Numbered from the stretch's first letter, positions 23,982-38,262 are shown. The stretch: DNA of 64,000 nt from Takakia lepidozioides (GCA_030704615.1 CM060731.1:8866001-8930000); one strand, 5' to 3'. Made by a program: numbers and translations. Notes: generated by a model from the sequence alone, not told the origin.

Positions 23982-24867
23982 GATGGAATCCGGAGGCTGA
24001 GCCTCAACTCTATAGCAATCAAGTGATGCTCATGTATCTTATGTGGAACTACTTTGTCTGCATTATGCAAATCAATCGGTGCACTAATACCTTTAAGCCC
24101 TTTAAGCCTATGCTTCTCCTTGCTTTCATGATTTTTGGTCATTGTTATCTCTTGGACCGGTTTCTAGCGACCACATCTTTTTGACTCCCACATCGTTTTC
24201 CGGTAATTCATTCTGTATCTTTCACATATCTCATTCTACTACTTGGATTGTCATTTACTGCTCTGTTATCTCTTGGGTTTGTCATTCACTTTGTATTGTT
24301 GTGTTTACTTTTATTGCCCTTGGGAATTCTTATTTTTTCCTTGCTAAATAAAATTTCGTGGGATTCACCCGTTCAATAGTATTACGCCACCTACGTCCTA
24401 CACCGTTGAGGTTGGGTATAAGCATGTGAGCAGAAAAGGATCTTCCAAATTTTCTAGGAATATTTAAAGAGTATGTTACGGCAAAACATACACTTTAGAA
24501 AAGAGAGCTCTACAGTAATGACACGTTTTTGGATCAAAAACCAAAGGTAAGGTTGGAGTACTAGCTTTTTAGCTGGAGCAGCATCGGATCCAATCATTCG
24601 TGTGCCACGTGATCCACAAGTCAATTTTAATGGCCCACAAAAAAAACATTCTCTAGCCTAGTTTGCAACGGGCAGTTGCTTACCGAGGCCCGAAATGGGC
24701 TTGGAGGACTAAATGTGTAGGGTGAGGCCCAACGTAAAGAAACAACAAGAATTTCAGATTTTGATGGTTCCTTGATCGGACGGCCCGCAAGAGTAAGAGC
24801 CTTATGTGGCATAAGGTGCCATCCTCACCTGCCCCAAAAATCCCGCCCAAATAAGGTGCCATCCTTT
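23982..24867. other. Intergenic DNA, no gene seen
   Basis: No credible coding sequence or terminal repeats found. A short (TA)n run lies at about 24870-24882, just before the next feature. Confidence 0.45.
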
Positions 24868-25904
24868 CTAATATATATATATGACGCCAGCCAGAGCTAG
24901 CGTAAATAAGAGCCTCTTCCCTTTACAGGTACTGCCCCCTTTCGGTACATTCCCTGTGGGGCCAAACAATTGTCTTAGTATTTGATCCAGTTGTCCAAGG
25001 AAGGTGGGCGTTATTTGTAGGGTATTTGAGTATTGTACATAGATAAGTTTTGTTAGTGATGGTTCTTTATATTGCATATAATTTGGCAATGGTGGAGGGG
25101 AATCATAAGTTAACAACAAGGGGTCAAATGTTGCTAATGTATACACTCCAGGAGGGTTTGCCATCATAGGATGTGTGTTATGGGCACTGTGGTTGTTGTT
25201 TGAGACGAGTAATATGGTGAATGAGTCTGGGGATGCATGAGCTGCCATGCGTGCCCAGTGAATTGCTTCGCCGGTGGTAATGGCGTTCGGGGGGTGAGCA
25301 AAGCCACGTCCTTGCCTGTGGTGGGATCTGGTTAAGCCTAAAGAGCCAAAATATTGATCTATTTTCATATAGACTGGAGTAGCTTGAGAAATTAGGCATG
25401 TGAGAGGATTGGAATAGTATGAGTGTGTGAATTTAAGTTTTGTGGTGAGAAAATGTAGTAGTGGTACGGGTAGTGTTGCGTAGGAGTGCGCAAGTGAGAG
25501 TTTGTTTGTTGTTTTGGGGGTTTTTGGTGGTAGGTCTTGGCATAGCGCTGGAGAAGTTTCGATACATATAGTGCAAATATGATAGGGGTATGTGGGTATT
25601 CGTGGTACAATGGGTTCAAGTGAGACATTTCCCACAACCAGGTCAGTCTTTGAAGCGTGATGTGTCCAATATAAGAGCCTAATGGACCATATATATATGT
25701 CATGCTATTGTGGGTGTAGATATGTGGCTCAGTTTGTAGAATATTTTTATGGTTGTGCTTCCATATAGTGCTGCTTATGTGTATGTGACAAGTAGGATGT
25801 GTTGGTACAGCGATGGTAATCATTCCCATGTGTTTTTTTGGGTGGTATACATTTCCATTTGCAACAATACATAGTGCTGGTCTTTGTGGCCCCATATGTG
25901 TCAA
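24868..25904 (-). pseudogene. Decayed ORF with N6-adenine methyltransferase-like motifs
   Basis: Two overlapping minus-strand frames (25904-25392 and 25635-24868) look like one ORF split by a frameshift near 25450-25600. The second frame carries DQYFGSLGL, then GRGFAHPPN, AIHWARMAAHASPDSFTILL and ANPPGVYTLATFDP. The order (Asp-Phe-Gly-Ser, a xPPN/xPPG loop, an amphipathic helix, a hydrophobic strand) recalls amino-methyltransferases with a D/N-PP-Y/F motif, including the DAM-like and PCIF1-like domains found in some eukaryotic mobile elements. The catalytic motif is not canonical (HPPN), so activity is doubtful. The upstream frame is Thr/His/Tyr-rich and unrecognised. The family assignment is tentative. 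No terminal repeats were found around it. Confidence 0.4.
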
Positions 25905-27952
25905 GGTTCATTTTCCGGGTGAAACCTTGGATTTCTTATAGTTCATGAGTAGGTATCGCAGTGTGTTGTGATAATACTTCAGCAGACGAGGCAGACATTG
26001 AAGCTTGTGTGGGCAGATGTATTTCAATTCCTCTCTAAGAGCATCTCCACGATGAGCACTTGGGCCCTATAAAATCACAAGCCGCAGTGGCGCCTATAAC
26101 AAATGCCTAGAATGGAGTATAATGCAATAAATATACTACAACAAAATGCAATATTTACGACTACACATACGACTACCCTCATGTAGTCATAAACGATACA
26201 TGTATGACTACACGATTGCAAAGAGATGTAAACCTTGTCAATACAATGACTACATGATGGTCAGTCGGAAACAGACCATCATATGAACCAAGTTATATTG
26301 CTCATTGTCATGCTGCAATCATATATTTGTCTAGAGTATATGACTTTAAAGTGGATTGCTGCAATCTATACACGTGTCTCTCTCTCATAATTCCAGGAAG
26401 ATCTTTGGATGTGCGCCACCGCCAAGAGCAAGTGGTCTTCTAATGACACGTGGCACATATTGGGGAGGCATTGCAGTCATTGTTCCAACTACAAACAACT
26501 TTGGTTGAAGCAGGACATGGGGCATCATGTGAGAACTTCAATTTTGAATCATACATGTACTTAAAGTCCTTCCCATGCCTACGCCTACAGCTACTGCTCA
26601 TCTATATTTATATTTCTTGTTACGCCCTCAAGATTCACATTGTATTGATATTGATACATTATATATGATGATACATCCGGTGCCACTAAAAATCCAATTG
26701 GGACATCAGTGGGTGGAAAGGGCACCCAACGAGTCAGAGTCCATGGAGCCCGTCTCCTATCACATATCATTCTTCCATCCTCCCGGTTCCCAGCCCCCAT
26801 CATTTGTTATGCGGACAATGTGGGCGCAACACAGGTTTCACCGCGTTTCGCGAGGCAATGACCCCCGCAGCGCGAAGAAGGATGGGTGCACCTGTGCCCC
26901 GGATCATGACAAATGATTCATCTCCCCGAAGCGGCGTGGCGGGTGGTAGCCAATAAATAAAATTATTTATTTTAAAAAAAAAACTCTCTTTTCCGAATAT
27001 CTGAAGTTGTGTGTCAATGTATGATGCGAGGTTGTCTAGTCATAGAACCCACTAAAGTGGTTTGTGGATTGGACGCGTAACATCATATAAGCGGTTTGAA
27101 TGTTTTTGTTTTTATATTTTGGAAACCGTAACTTTGTTGACAGCTGTCATGCAGGTAATGGATAATTCAAATTTTGTTTTGAGGATCAAAGTCATGCATA
27201 TGATTTTGTGTAGTTTTTTTTTGTGCTACTAAAGTGATATTATCTATTGCATGCAATACAACCCTAGTCATGCATGTATCTTTGTGTAGCCTTTTGTTTT
27301 ACTACTAGAGTGATACTGACTACTAAACGCAATAACCAACATCATTGTCATATAACAACAAATGAGGGTTAGGGATATCCATACTAATACAAAACAAATA
27401 TATCGGTTATAGAAATACTTTACAATTGAAATAAGCTGAAAGGTGTTTGAAGGACAAACTGAAAAGAAGAAAGTTGTAAGAGAGATCATGAGGCAATTGC
27501 AGCCCATCATTAACAACTAGCAATCATTAAAATGACTACACGACTCAATGCCTCATTCATAGGAAGGAATTTAGCAGTAGGAGTGTAGAGGACAAAGCAT
27601 AGACAATTAAACAATGGAAAATATAAAAAGAGATGGCATAAAACAACTACCAGTCAAATTGTATTGTCGTTCCAAAATCCATTTACCCAACATACATGTT
27701 GCCCTCATAATATTTACATTTCATGTTTTGTCTCACTAGCCATGACAAATAGCTTTGCATCAGCCTTGTCATGAATCCCAAATGCTAATTACTAACCATC
27801 GGGTAAAATAGTTAATAATTAAGGTTGAAACTCACATAGGCCTTCCTACATGAGGATTGTCACATTGGGGTCACGGGAACCCTTGAGCATTGCCTATAGA
27901 GGCCACTAGGGGTATTCAATTTTGTGTTTTGTTCATTTGTTCTCATGCTTAA
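25905..27952. other. Intergenic DNA with one orphan MITE end
   Basis: No gene recognised. TAAGAGCATCTCCACGATG at about 26038 resembles the left end of a TTA/TAA-type MITE, but no matching right end was found. Around 26935-26990 there is an A/T run. Confidence 0.45.
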
Positions 27953-28342
27953 GAGCATGATCAAGAGTGGCTCACTAAACTGCCACTCTATCATTTTAGT
28001 GATGCATATAGTGAGGCACACAAGGTAGATAGTACAGGGGCTGGCATGAGCCCCAGCAGCAACCCACCGTATCCATAGTAGAGTAATGGGGCGAGGCTGA
28101 GATGCAGATCGGTGACCGTGGCCCCGCCACCCATCCGTACATGTGAGGCTAATCTTGTGGTAGTGCGGGAGAATGCTGCACTCCAAGAGTGATGTAGATA
28201 GTGTGGGAGCGGGACGAAATTTGGTGGTGGACACTATTTTGAAGTGCAAATGTGTTGCTAGGGACGCGCAACCTCGTCCGAAATTCGCGGCCACGCTATA
28301 TTGAAGATAGAGTGCCAAAAAACCCTACTACTGGTCACGCTC
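27953..28342. mobile_element. PIF-Harbinger-type MITE, 390 bp, imperfect ends
   Basis: The left end is GAGCATGATCAAGAG; the right end complement is GAGCGTGACCAGTAG (11 of 15 matching). Both are flanked by TAA (27950-27952 and 28343-28345). The interior is not obviously related to the MITE at 23582 but is similar in size. No coding capacity. Confidence 0.65.
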
Positions 28343-28345
28343 TAA

Positions 28346-30612
28346 CATGTTATTGTTATGCGTTATCTAACATGTCCATGCACATTGCCCATTGGAGAAA
28401 CATCATTTTTTGGTATTTTTAAAAAAAAATTGAGTGATGGGATCAACTTGGATGGTGCCACCCGAAATCCATAGCATCTCCGTCAAGCAGTCTAGTGGCA
28501 AGGACTTCACCATTAGTATGAATCCAGCCAACCTTGACTTCTCCTTTGGCCAAGGAGGCAAGGCTGGATCATGCAATGTCAAAAACGGAGAGTCCGGTCG
28601 GCATGTGTCCATTGTCATCCAGGCTGGGCGAGATTAATAAGGCTTCATCCTTTTGGGATCCCTCATCCAACAAGCAAAAAATAATCCAATTTGGCCAACA
28701 GATATAGTAGTGCTGCCACTTGGTAAAACCCCCAACAATAACCCTCTCACACACCCTGTGAAGAAATCTTAGCATGAAAAAGAGAGAATTATCGTCATCA
28801 AAACCTGACCCCTTTGCTTGCGTGATGAGACAACTTTGCTTTAACTCAAAATTAGGACAATCAATTGCCCTATGCAAGGAGTGCACAAGGGCTATTGTAT
28901 GGCTCTAATTTCATAAAAATTGAAGCAGATCTGAAAAAGCAATTTACATTTATATAGGCCCTGAAGCCTGTTTTGAAAGCCCCTTTTTGGGCTGGTGGGC
29001 ATTTAAGGGTTACAGAAGACACATTGGGAGTGAGCCTTGGCGACAAGTCGAAATTACGAAGTAAGAGAAGCGGACCACGTCCTTAAACGTTGAGTTTCTA
29101 GCTCCCATACATGCCAACATGGTGCTCTTGGGCGACATCCAAGGGCTGGGTGGGCCCACTGGCTACAATCTTTGATCACATTAGGGTTTTAGGATGACCA
29201 TGACAGCCCACTAGATCTTGTGGATGGGATTTGGCTAAAAACTCACTTTATCATCCTATTTTTCCCATAGACTTTTTCGCCACCAAAATTGGGTGGTGCA
29301 ATCTGGCGAATTTTCACCAAATATGGAAGTGACTACATGTCTGCCTGTCTCGACTACTGCAACATTCCATAGAGCTTTTCAAGAGAGAGAAGACTCTGGT
29401 CAGAGTAACTAAGAGCCACAAGAGCTTTTCATTGACTATTGGTCCTATCAATGATATAGAAGCTAAAATCCGAACTGCTCATAAGAGCACATGAGAACTC
29501 CTTCGGTTTCATATCATCAACTACAGCACCTCAAGTAGATTTGGTTGACTCAAAACATGTAAGTTTGTGGACATTGCATGATGTGACCATTAAACAAACC
29601 AACATTGTTTCCAACTGGGATAGCTTTACATTTGTTAAACGGAAGCACATAGCTTCATCACTGGAATAAGTATGCATCTCATGTACACAGATGACAAATG
29701 GTCCCCCTTCCTCCCAGCCAAGCTGGAAGCTACATTTCCTCTATCCACTAAAACCCATATCTTTTTTTCACAATACCTCGGACTGTGATTCACAAGCTTG
29801 TCTTCTTCCCTGCAACTGTCAAAACTTGTTCTCCAGCTATTTGATCTCTAATAATAAGGGTGTAAATTTTTCCAAACTCTGAATGCGAGCGCAATACCAT
29901 TCCAGTGCCCCATTTGCCATTGGTGAGCCACAGCTCTCTTCATTGCCATCATCTCACACTGCCATGACCTTTGTTCAGCTCGTGTATTTCAAAAGCGTGG
30001 CAAGACTTGAGAGTGACGCATATGAGTTCCGCCGTTGCCTACCTAGACTACGGACAGGAAGGCCTGCTAATAGATCTGTTTCTATGTACAAACCACTCCT
30101 CATTGGTGGTCCATGCCAACTGCAAAAAATAAAACCCTGGTAAAGCGACCTCTAGTTCCGGCTTCAAAGTTCTCCCCCTCCCACCCCTTCTCTTTCCCGT
30201 CCTTTTTTCTCCCTACTTGAAGGAAAAAATCAAGATATTGCACCTCATGACTTTGTCGATTGCAGTATCTGCCAAATAGAAACCTGACAACAGGCTGGCA
30301 ATGTAATGGACCCCTTCTACCCACTAAAACCATCCACCCAGTGCTTGAACATTGGGCCATCGTTGTGCTTTTTCCAACAGCAAACCTTACTACAACTCTC
30401 ACCTAACAGAAGACCTGGAGCAAAACTGAAACAGCCTGTACTACTAAGAAAGTGAAGCCTGTTTTGCCCCATGCAGTTTGTGCTTCATGTGAAACCTGCA
30501 ACTGTGGCGAAAGTCATGGTCCACGATCATCTTGTCATCAATTGCACGCATACCTGTGATGCCTGTATAACATGATGCAGGCCCTCTCTGGGTCTGGAGA
30601 GTAATAAAAGTT
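28346..30612. other. Intergenic DNA downstream of URT1
   Basis: No independent gene recognised. The right part (about 30100-30612) must hold the URT1 3' UTR; spliced 3' UTR or an alternative last exon near 30550-30590 is possible, since an acceptor (CTCCAG) and a donor (CACAG before GTATGC) flank a short block there. Confidence 0.45.
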
Positions 30613-33600
30613 TCAAACCTTTTCACGCAGAAAGGGCTCGAACAGACTCGAACAGGGGGTAGGGTCATGACGAAGTATTCTGGCTGCACGGTTAAATTCA
30701 TCACGTAGAACACGAATGCTGTGCCGATCTACAACTCGCCCAAGGTCATGGGTCACCTCAAAGGGGTCCTCAATGCATATCAGGTGGCGCTCATTGCCAA
30801 CTCTTCGTGTCCAATCCTTTTCATCCTTGCTGCCCAGTCCCCAAACCCATTCAAACAACATCTGAAAGGCATGCCTTGAGGAACATACAAGCTCTACTCT
30901 CAAACAAAAAACTAGAGATACCTGTAAACATTCCAAGGCAGAAACAATCCACTGCAGGAAAACACAACATCAATGTAGCATAGCAAGACATGGCTGACAG
31001 CTTTGGCGATGATGCCCTGCCACCCCTTCCATCGCTCCTGACTACATTATCCCATATTCCTATAAATACAATGGCTCAACAATCAATGTTGGAGATAACC
31101 CATACCTCAAGTAACCTCCAGTGCGGATGGAGATCACAGAACGATTGTAGTCATGACGGAAAGCCCAGTACTCGAAGAAAGCAGTAAATAACTCGCCCAC
31201 CAACTCCTTGTTGTGTTCACCGAAGTGCTTTAGTGTATCTACCTTGTCATAGTATGCACACTCAATCTTCCCAACTCTAACTTGATAAGTTGGCTGCATC
31301 TCCTGAAATAGCTAAACACCATTCATAAGTTTTAAAACATGCACGAAACGTTCACCTAATACAGTGGTACCCAGAAGATTGTCCATGAGAAAGGAGCGCG
31401 TTTGACAGGGGCCTGAGGGAAGTTGGGTGTGTGGGTACCCGTCAGCAAAAAGTGAGACAAAGTGCCTTCTAGAAGCCACAAATGGAATAGAATGATTCTG
31501 AAGAATGATACTTATTAATCAGCCTGTCAATTTGAAATTGTCAAGCTCAGGCCCACCAGCCAAAATCTTGGTGGACACGGCCAATTATTGGGTCTGCTCA
31601 CAATAGCAAGTGTGACAAACCTTGATCATAAGTCACCACACACAGGCTCTCTTTCTCAAAAGTGAATGGAAATTAGGTGCTCATTTTGGGCTGATATTGA
31701 CGTCTTACTCGAGCATAATGTAGAATCCAGCAGTTAGAACATGGTGTCAGAAGTTCTATGAGGGCCAATATCTGAAGGAGTGTTCTAGACCCAGTTTACA
31801 GGGATTGGTCAATGAACAATCTGCAAAAGATCACAAAGGTCATACCTGAAGACAAGGAAGAACTGCCGGCTTTCGCTGCTGCAGAAAATGGATGCACATT
31901 AATACATACCTGTTTCCCCGCAACCCGGAAAAATGCTCTAATAAATTTTCAAGTTGCCTTTCATTCATTTCCATCGAATGGGCTGGCTAGCAGAGAAAGT
32001 AAGGGACACATTGACAAACTTGGGATGATGGAACAGTCAACAAGAAAGAGACGGGAGGAACTCACGCATAGCTAGAGAGGGTGCCACGGTAGGTCTCATT
32101 CACTTGGCGGCGCTTGGCCCAGTGCTTGACCAGAAATGCAAGCTGGCGCAGTCGGGGGTCGATCTGGGAGTAGTCATGTAGCAGCTTTGAGTTCACTACG
32201 GCCAACATATTATTCACGCAGATGTCACATGAAATGCCTGTAACTGGGTCCGTAAATTTCACAATTGGAACTCGAGCATGTGTCAGTGCCTGTACATATA
32301 GAACAGATAATAAGTAGAGGCATAGATAGCATAACCCTGCTTCATGCGAGAGATAATACGTATTGTGCTAGCCCCCTAACATTGACAGGTTCACACTATT
32401 ATGAACCTATAGCTCAGGATAGCTGCAAGAGCAACCTCTGATTGGTGGTTCCATTCTTGTAGCAGGATAAAGAGCTAACTTCATCTAACTATCCTATCTG
32501 GAAAATCTGGAAAATCTGGAAGAAGAGAAACTGGAAGGGTTTAATCCTGGAATGGAGTGAAGGTGGTTAAGCCCTTTCTACTCTCCTCCCGACCCCTCTC
32601 ACACTCTCTGCTCTCCTCTCTGCTCTAAGGAAAAAGCATGAGATCTATGAACACATGGCTGCGGCGAACGAAATGTGACGAATACATGAGCTCCAAAAGA
32701 TATAATCGGAACACCCACCTGAACGTTGTGCATGTCATCAGAGCGCAGGATGCCAGCCATTTTCATCACTAGATCTGCCTTGCTGGACTGTTCATCATCA
32801 ACAGAGAGACAAACATCAATATCACTGTTGCACACACCAAAATCATTGGCACACGAACCAAACAGAAACAGCTTCGCCCCAGGCCAATTCCGGGAGACTA
32901 GGCTGTCCAATTGGGTGAGAAATTGTCGCCGTCTCAGCACCTCTTCTTGTGGGGGTATGAGGGCCTGCAGGCAAAACAAATTTCCCCATCAGTGTAACGA
33001 CTTTTAGGACGACAACACAGGCCCCTTGGCCACAAACAAAGACAAACTGCTGAAGGAGGCATTCTGGCATCATCTGAACCAAAGCACACTCTTGTCAGTA
33101 CTAAGTCTAGCCCTTCCTATCCACCCCAAAGCAATCAACAACACAGAAAGATTTGGACAACAAAACGGGACGAGTAGGAAACATCTTGACCTTGTAAATT
33201 GCCAAAAGCTGGGGTGTGAATGTTTGTAAATCAGGTCGGTAACGCGTTTCGTTCCTGAACAGACTTGGAAGTGGACCACGCTGCTGTTGGGGTCTGCGAA
33301 CTTCCCGTGAATGCTCATGTCTCGTCTCAAACTCCATATCCTGTTGAAATGGACAAATGAAAATAATTGTGTTATGCATAAACTCCAAAGACCATCTAAT
33401 CAAGCCAGATAGGCGAGTATCGTGATTTGCAACTATTGCAAAGAGACTACATGGTTCTCAGTACACACTTGCTGACCATATCAGGCTACTGGCAATTCAA
33501 GGGAAGGAGAAGACTGAAGAGTGAAAGAGCAAGGAGGGATTTCCGTAGAAAATTCAATGTGAGGGTAGTTAACAATCACATCCATGTCAGCCCGCAAAAC

Positions 33601-36600
33601 TAAATGACTAGAAGGGAAAACATGGTGACAAGGAGAGAGTTGTCTGAAGAGATACCTTCGACCAAAGAGAGATAAAGAGAGATACCTCATGTGTCATGAG
33701 AGCAGGGCCCTGCAGGGATGACTGATCCGTGTCCTCAACAAGCTTCAAGTAGCTTGAAAAATCCCGAATTAAATCCTCCTCCTCTTCTCTTGCCAATCCA
33801 TCCTCACAGGCTGACTGTCCATTATCATGAAAATCCATGCTATAGTTCTCAGCCCTTTCTCTTCCACCATCTCGCCATCCCTCGTGCAGCTGCTGCTTTG
33901 ACTCATCAATAGCCGATCCAGGCGTCGAGTTCCGCACCATGTTTGACGGCAGTCCTGGATGATCTACCTGCTTGCACCAGCACACTGAACATTAGGGCCC
34001 AATGTAAATTAGAAATCAAGTACCTCTGCAAAATTACAAAACACGAGATTCGAGCCTCGCCAGCGAGGTCCACCTATTTTTCAAAGGTGGGCCCTGTAAC
34101 AGAATGTATCAGGTCAGCCACCAAACTGCAGGTTGCCTCCCCATAATCTATTTTGTGGTTGTTAGCACGGTGAGGTCAGAAGCTTACCAATGCCACTTGC
34201 TTACACTGGGTCAAGTAACCTCCATGCTAGGTGAAGGTCGCAATTAGCCCAAAGCAAAAGTAAATTGTGCTGTAGTTTATGTGCATAAAGTTCAAGACTA
34301 TTGATAACAGGTGCTCATATAATGCCCAATTATTACCAATCGAGACGCCAACATTTGCAAGTACGCCTAGGTGAAGGCATTTATTCTCTCCCTCTCCAAG
34401 TCATACAACACGAGCAAGCCAGTGTCCATGGTATTTGCCACCCTTCATACACACTTCCTGCCCACTCCACTACCTTCTTCACCTCCCACTCTCTTAAAAA
34501 GAAAGTTTATTGCTGACAATAGAGTAGCCTATCGAGGCTTCTTGGGTCTGTAAAGAACCGTTTAGACTGGGAGGAACTACCAGTAATGTGACCTACGAAG
34601 GAAGGTAAGAACATCCACCTGTGATGCAAGGGGTAAAATTGCAACTGAATCAGCATAGTCCTCAGGTTCAGATCGCTGGAGAGGTGCATCTTCTAATGCA
34701 GAGTCAGACAGCTTGGCTTGAGCTGGAGGGGCCCCTTGAGGAACAGGTTGCTTCATCCGCCACTCCTGTGTCTGGCCCCTGCGCCGCCTCAGGTCATCTC
34801 GCAATTTCACCCCACTGATCCCCCCGTCCCTAGTAGCATTGGTTTCCTCCTTGCCAGGTGGTGGAGAATTGGCTGCGGTCGCATTGACATTTGCTGCATG
34901 GCCAGGCACCAACTGGGTGGTTGTCACTTGGGCAACAGCCCTTTCAGGAGGAGCCCCTTCCACAGACTCCCCAGGACTGCCACTTGGACCCCCTTCTCTC
35001 TCACCCTCCCTTTCTCGCTGCCTGTCACTTAAAACAACCCATTGCCCAGTCGTAGTTCGCCCACCCCGCCGAGTCACCTCCCCTTTCCCAGGGGGCCGTC
35101 TCCCTCCCCCCCTTCCCCAGTCTCTGGGAACCTCATGGGAAGTACCATTTTCAGCATCTTTTGCAGGGGTTACAAAACCTTCCACAGAGCCTGGATTTGA
35201 AATTCTTTCTGTTTTGGAGCCCATGCTGCCAGCCACTCCCTGGAAAACCTCCTCTCTTGTCCTTCCCTTGGCACCGATATGCTGCTGTCTTTGCTGCTGA
35301 GCTATATTGCATAGAAACCGACAAATTTAGAGAGAATCCCATCAATTGTTTACTTGTATTCCAATGAGATTCTCATCAGCAAAACTGTGAAATGTGCCTT
35401 TAATGGTTAATCAATCACATTCTTCTGAAAGCAAACTCAATCATTATACTTCACAGTAAATGCACAAAGGTATGACATTCATACCTAGCACATCCCCAGT
35501 TTTGCTACTGTGCTCAAGACCAACTCCCATATGATGAGCTGCCCCCTCGTGGAACCCATCCCAACCACCCAGAAGCCCCCCTCCCTCTCGTCCCCCTTCT
35601 TGAAACTCCAAGGACTCAAGTGCCCCCTTAGACACTTGAAAGAATCTGCTGGAGGCCGAAGAAAGATTGCTGGCTGTGTCCCGTTCACCTGAAAAACCTA
35701 AAGGTTGCAACATCCCAGCCCTTGGATCCTCACCAAAAAACTCGTATTTCCTCTGCTGCCGCTGGGGAAGGTGTGAAATCTCACCGCCTGCATGCCACAT
35801 GACATGATTCAAGCTCTCCTTGCTGGTCTTTCCCCCGTAGTTTGGATCCCTCATGTGGTTTTCCTGACTTAGTAGAATGCCGGGCTTTGAACCTCCCTCT
35901 TGGGGACCATTAGTCAGAGAATTTGGAGCTGCCCAGGATCTGCCGAGCAGGTCTTCAAGACCTGAAGTTGATCTGGGAGGCTGGGAAGCCTCACTGCGTC
36001 TTGGCGGTCCAATTGGACCATGCACTATCATGGGTCCCCCCTTTTGAGCAGCCCCAGTAAATTTAGGCTGAAGCTCCGGGCCTGAGTCAATGACTCCACC
36101 CTGCTTACTCGAAGAAGGCGCAGACGTCATCACCTGAGGGCCTCCCCCCAACAAAAGCTGCAGCAATTCGGCGCCATCTCCATAGAATTGTTGGGGTGGT
36201 GGCGTGGGCGGCACTGGGTGCGGAGGTGTCTTCTGCCCACTACCTTGGATCGAAGCCCCCCACAACCGTGCATTCGTGTTTCCTGTGGCATCCATGGGCC
36301 CTTGCCGCAGCTGAGCGGCTGGACCCCAAGGCGCATCGGAGTGTCTAGAGAAATCCACGGGTGAGGATTCTACCCTTCTTTGTTGTTCCGAAAGCGGTGG
36401 GGCATATGGTGGGAACATGGAGGACGAGCCCTGATGAGGCCCATGGGATTGTGGGCCAGCAAACCCTCGATGGTCTAACGATGGGGGAAAATATTGCTGC
36501 TGCGTCCATCCCCCGCCCCCACCGCTGTACTGCGGCATCAACAAGGGATTTCCGTGCCGGTGCTGGTTTGACTGCAGAAGCTGCGATGGCACGTCCCCTG

Positions 36601-36931
36601 CCAGGGGGGGTGGCTGCAAGTACGAATAGCTCGGACCCAGGGCTGCCACTGCGGGGTCGCGGAGCTGCCATGTAGCAGCATCTTCGCTCCCCATTGAGTG
36701 AGAATAATCATGTTGAGGAGGGGACCCTTCACCATTGATCTTGAGATCTGATAAACTTCCTCCCCCTTGCAGCAGCTGCAACAAGAACTCTCCCTTCGGT
36801 TCCGATCCATGATGCCGTGTGGAAGGCTCCCCGATCACCCCCGGATTGGACTGAGACAGAGAGGGAGACGGCGGGTACAGGGAGGAGCCCGGGAGGGGCT
36901 GGTGGGGGTGGAAGGGTGGGGCGGGGCTCAT
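30613..36931 (-). CDS. URT1: UTP:RNA uridylyltransferase, URT1 type, nine exons
   Basis: Exons on the minus strand: 36931-35485, 35301-34619, 33967-33686, 33340-33191, 32964-32719, 32289-32066, 31909-31846, 31302-31106, 30829-30613. All phases agree, giving 1169 residues, longer than Arabidopsis URT1 (764). The long N-terminal region is Pro/Gln/Gly-rich and carries [11 protein letters not shown], like the M1 motif that binds decapping factor DCP5, and a related [11 protein letters not shown]. The catalytic core has [20 protein letters not shown] (GS plus Asp-x-Asp) and the third Asp in [25 protein letters not shown] sits in the 64-bp exon 7; the PAP-associated region has [16 protein letters not shown] and [17 protein letters not shown]. 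The enzyme adds uridines to shortened poly(A) tails of cytoplasmic mRNAs. The start chosen is the first in-frame ATG; the frame stays open upstream. The last exon reads GTTTGA at its end: either the stop is used or a further exon exists. Confidence 0.93.
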
Positions 36932-38262
36932 GGATGCACCACGGCATTCATCCAGGGAGGGCGCCAGCGAGCGAGCCTCCCCCCTCCCCCTCACTCGCCC
37001 TAAATCTGTTACACCATGAAATCGAAGCTGCCGGCCCCCTCATCATCTCCATCTTGAGCCTTCCGCATCCTTCCTGCCATCATCCTGCTCCACACTGCCT
37101 TCCAAACTCTCTACAGCCACTCTTACACACATAGAACCAGAGAGATGAACCAGAGAGATGGAAAGCACACGGAAATTCAAAGTTGCCTCAAAATGCCGAA
37201 AGCTCACCACTACCAATACACTCGCCTGCCAAAGTACCAGAAAAAACGAGAGTCAAAGCTGAGAAATCGCAGAGAGATGTCCTTCCACAAGAATGCAAAG
37301 AAAGATTGCTCACAACAAACCGAAATCAGGCCGGTGCTCAGACAGGAAAGAAAGGAAGGCAACGCCCGCAAGCCCCATCGCAAACGAGCGGCCCGGAATA
37401 GTGAGGGAGAGCAGCCAGGAATAGTGGCTCCCGATCGCGTGCGCCGGCCACGCGGCGCCTCTGGATTGCACACTACAAACACATCCTGTCCACCTCGACA
37501 CTTTGTGGTCCACACGGCCCCGCCCAATGGCGGCCCAGCATCCTAGGGCTTCTGTTTATTTATCACCCAATAAAATCCGAATTACTGCATTAAGTTTCCT
37601 GCCATATCAAGAAAGCGACAAACAGCGGCATAAAAGTGTCAGCGAGCCGCCGAGCAGGTAAGCTCCTCTGTCTGTGCATCCATCCAAACCATTCATCCAA
37701 GTCGGGCACAAGCACCGACGGCGCGTGAAGCAAAGGCTAATTACAGCTGGGCATCCGGATACGGCCGCCGCCAAATTCAGCGGCGCTCTGTCTCTTCCCG
37801 CGCCGATAAGCACTCCGGCTAAATCGATCCTGCCATATGAACGGTTGCGATCTTCCCATTCGCTTCTGGGAAGCAGTTGTTCGAAGATACATTCAGAAGT
37901 AGATGAGGTCGTTCGTCCAACTCAGGTCACCTACCAAACTCAACGAATGCAACACAGATCGACGACATTCGTTAGTGGGCTGCGCACAAGGACACCTGTG
38001 GATGGCTGGCAGAGCAACCCTGGGGCCTCTAGCATCTAATCCGATTGAGCTGCAGGTAATGGCGGTAAAATGTAAGTACGGTCGGCAGCAGAATGGTGGC
38101 GGGAAGGGCGGGTCCCGCTGATGCATGGTAGGGTGACCCTTCTAGAAAGGGTAGACCGTGGTCTGTAGGAAAGTGTCAGGTGAGAATGAGAGAGTTTTTC
38201 CTTTTACTTTCTTTTTGGAGGAAGGACAAAGGAGGCATAGGTATGTCGGATGTTTTACCCGG

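Noticed and set aside
36361-37546. Several plus-strand ORFs over and upstream of URT1 exon 1
   Set aside because: Low-complexity shadows of the Pro/Gln-rich URT1 exon or of its GC-rich leader; no start context or conservation.
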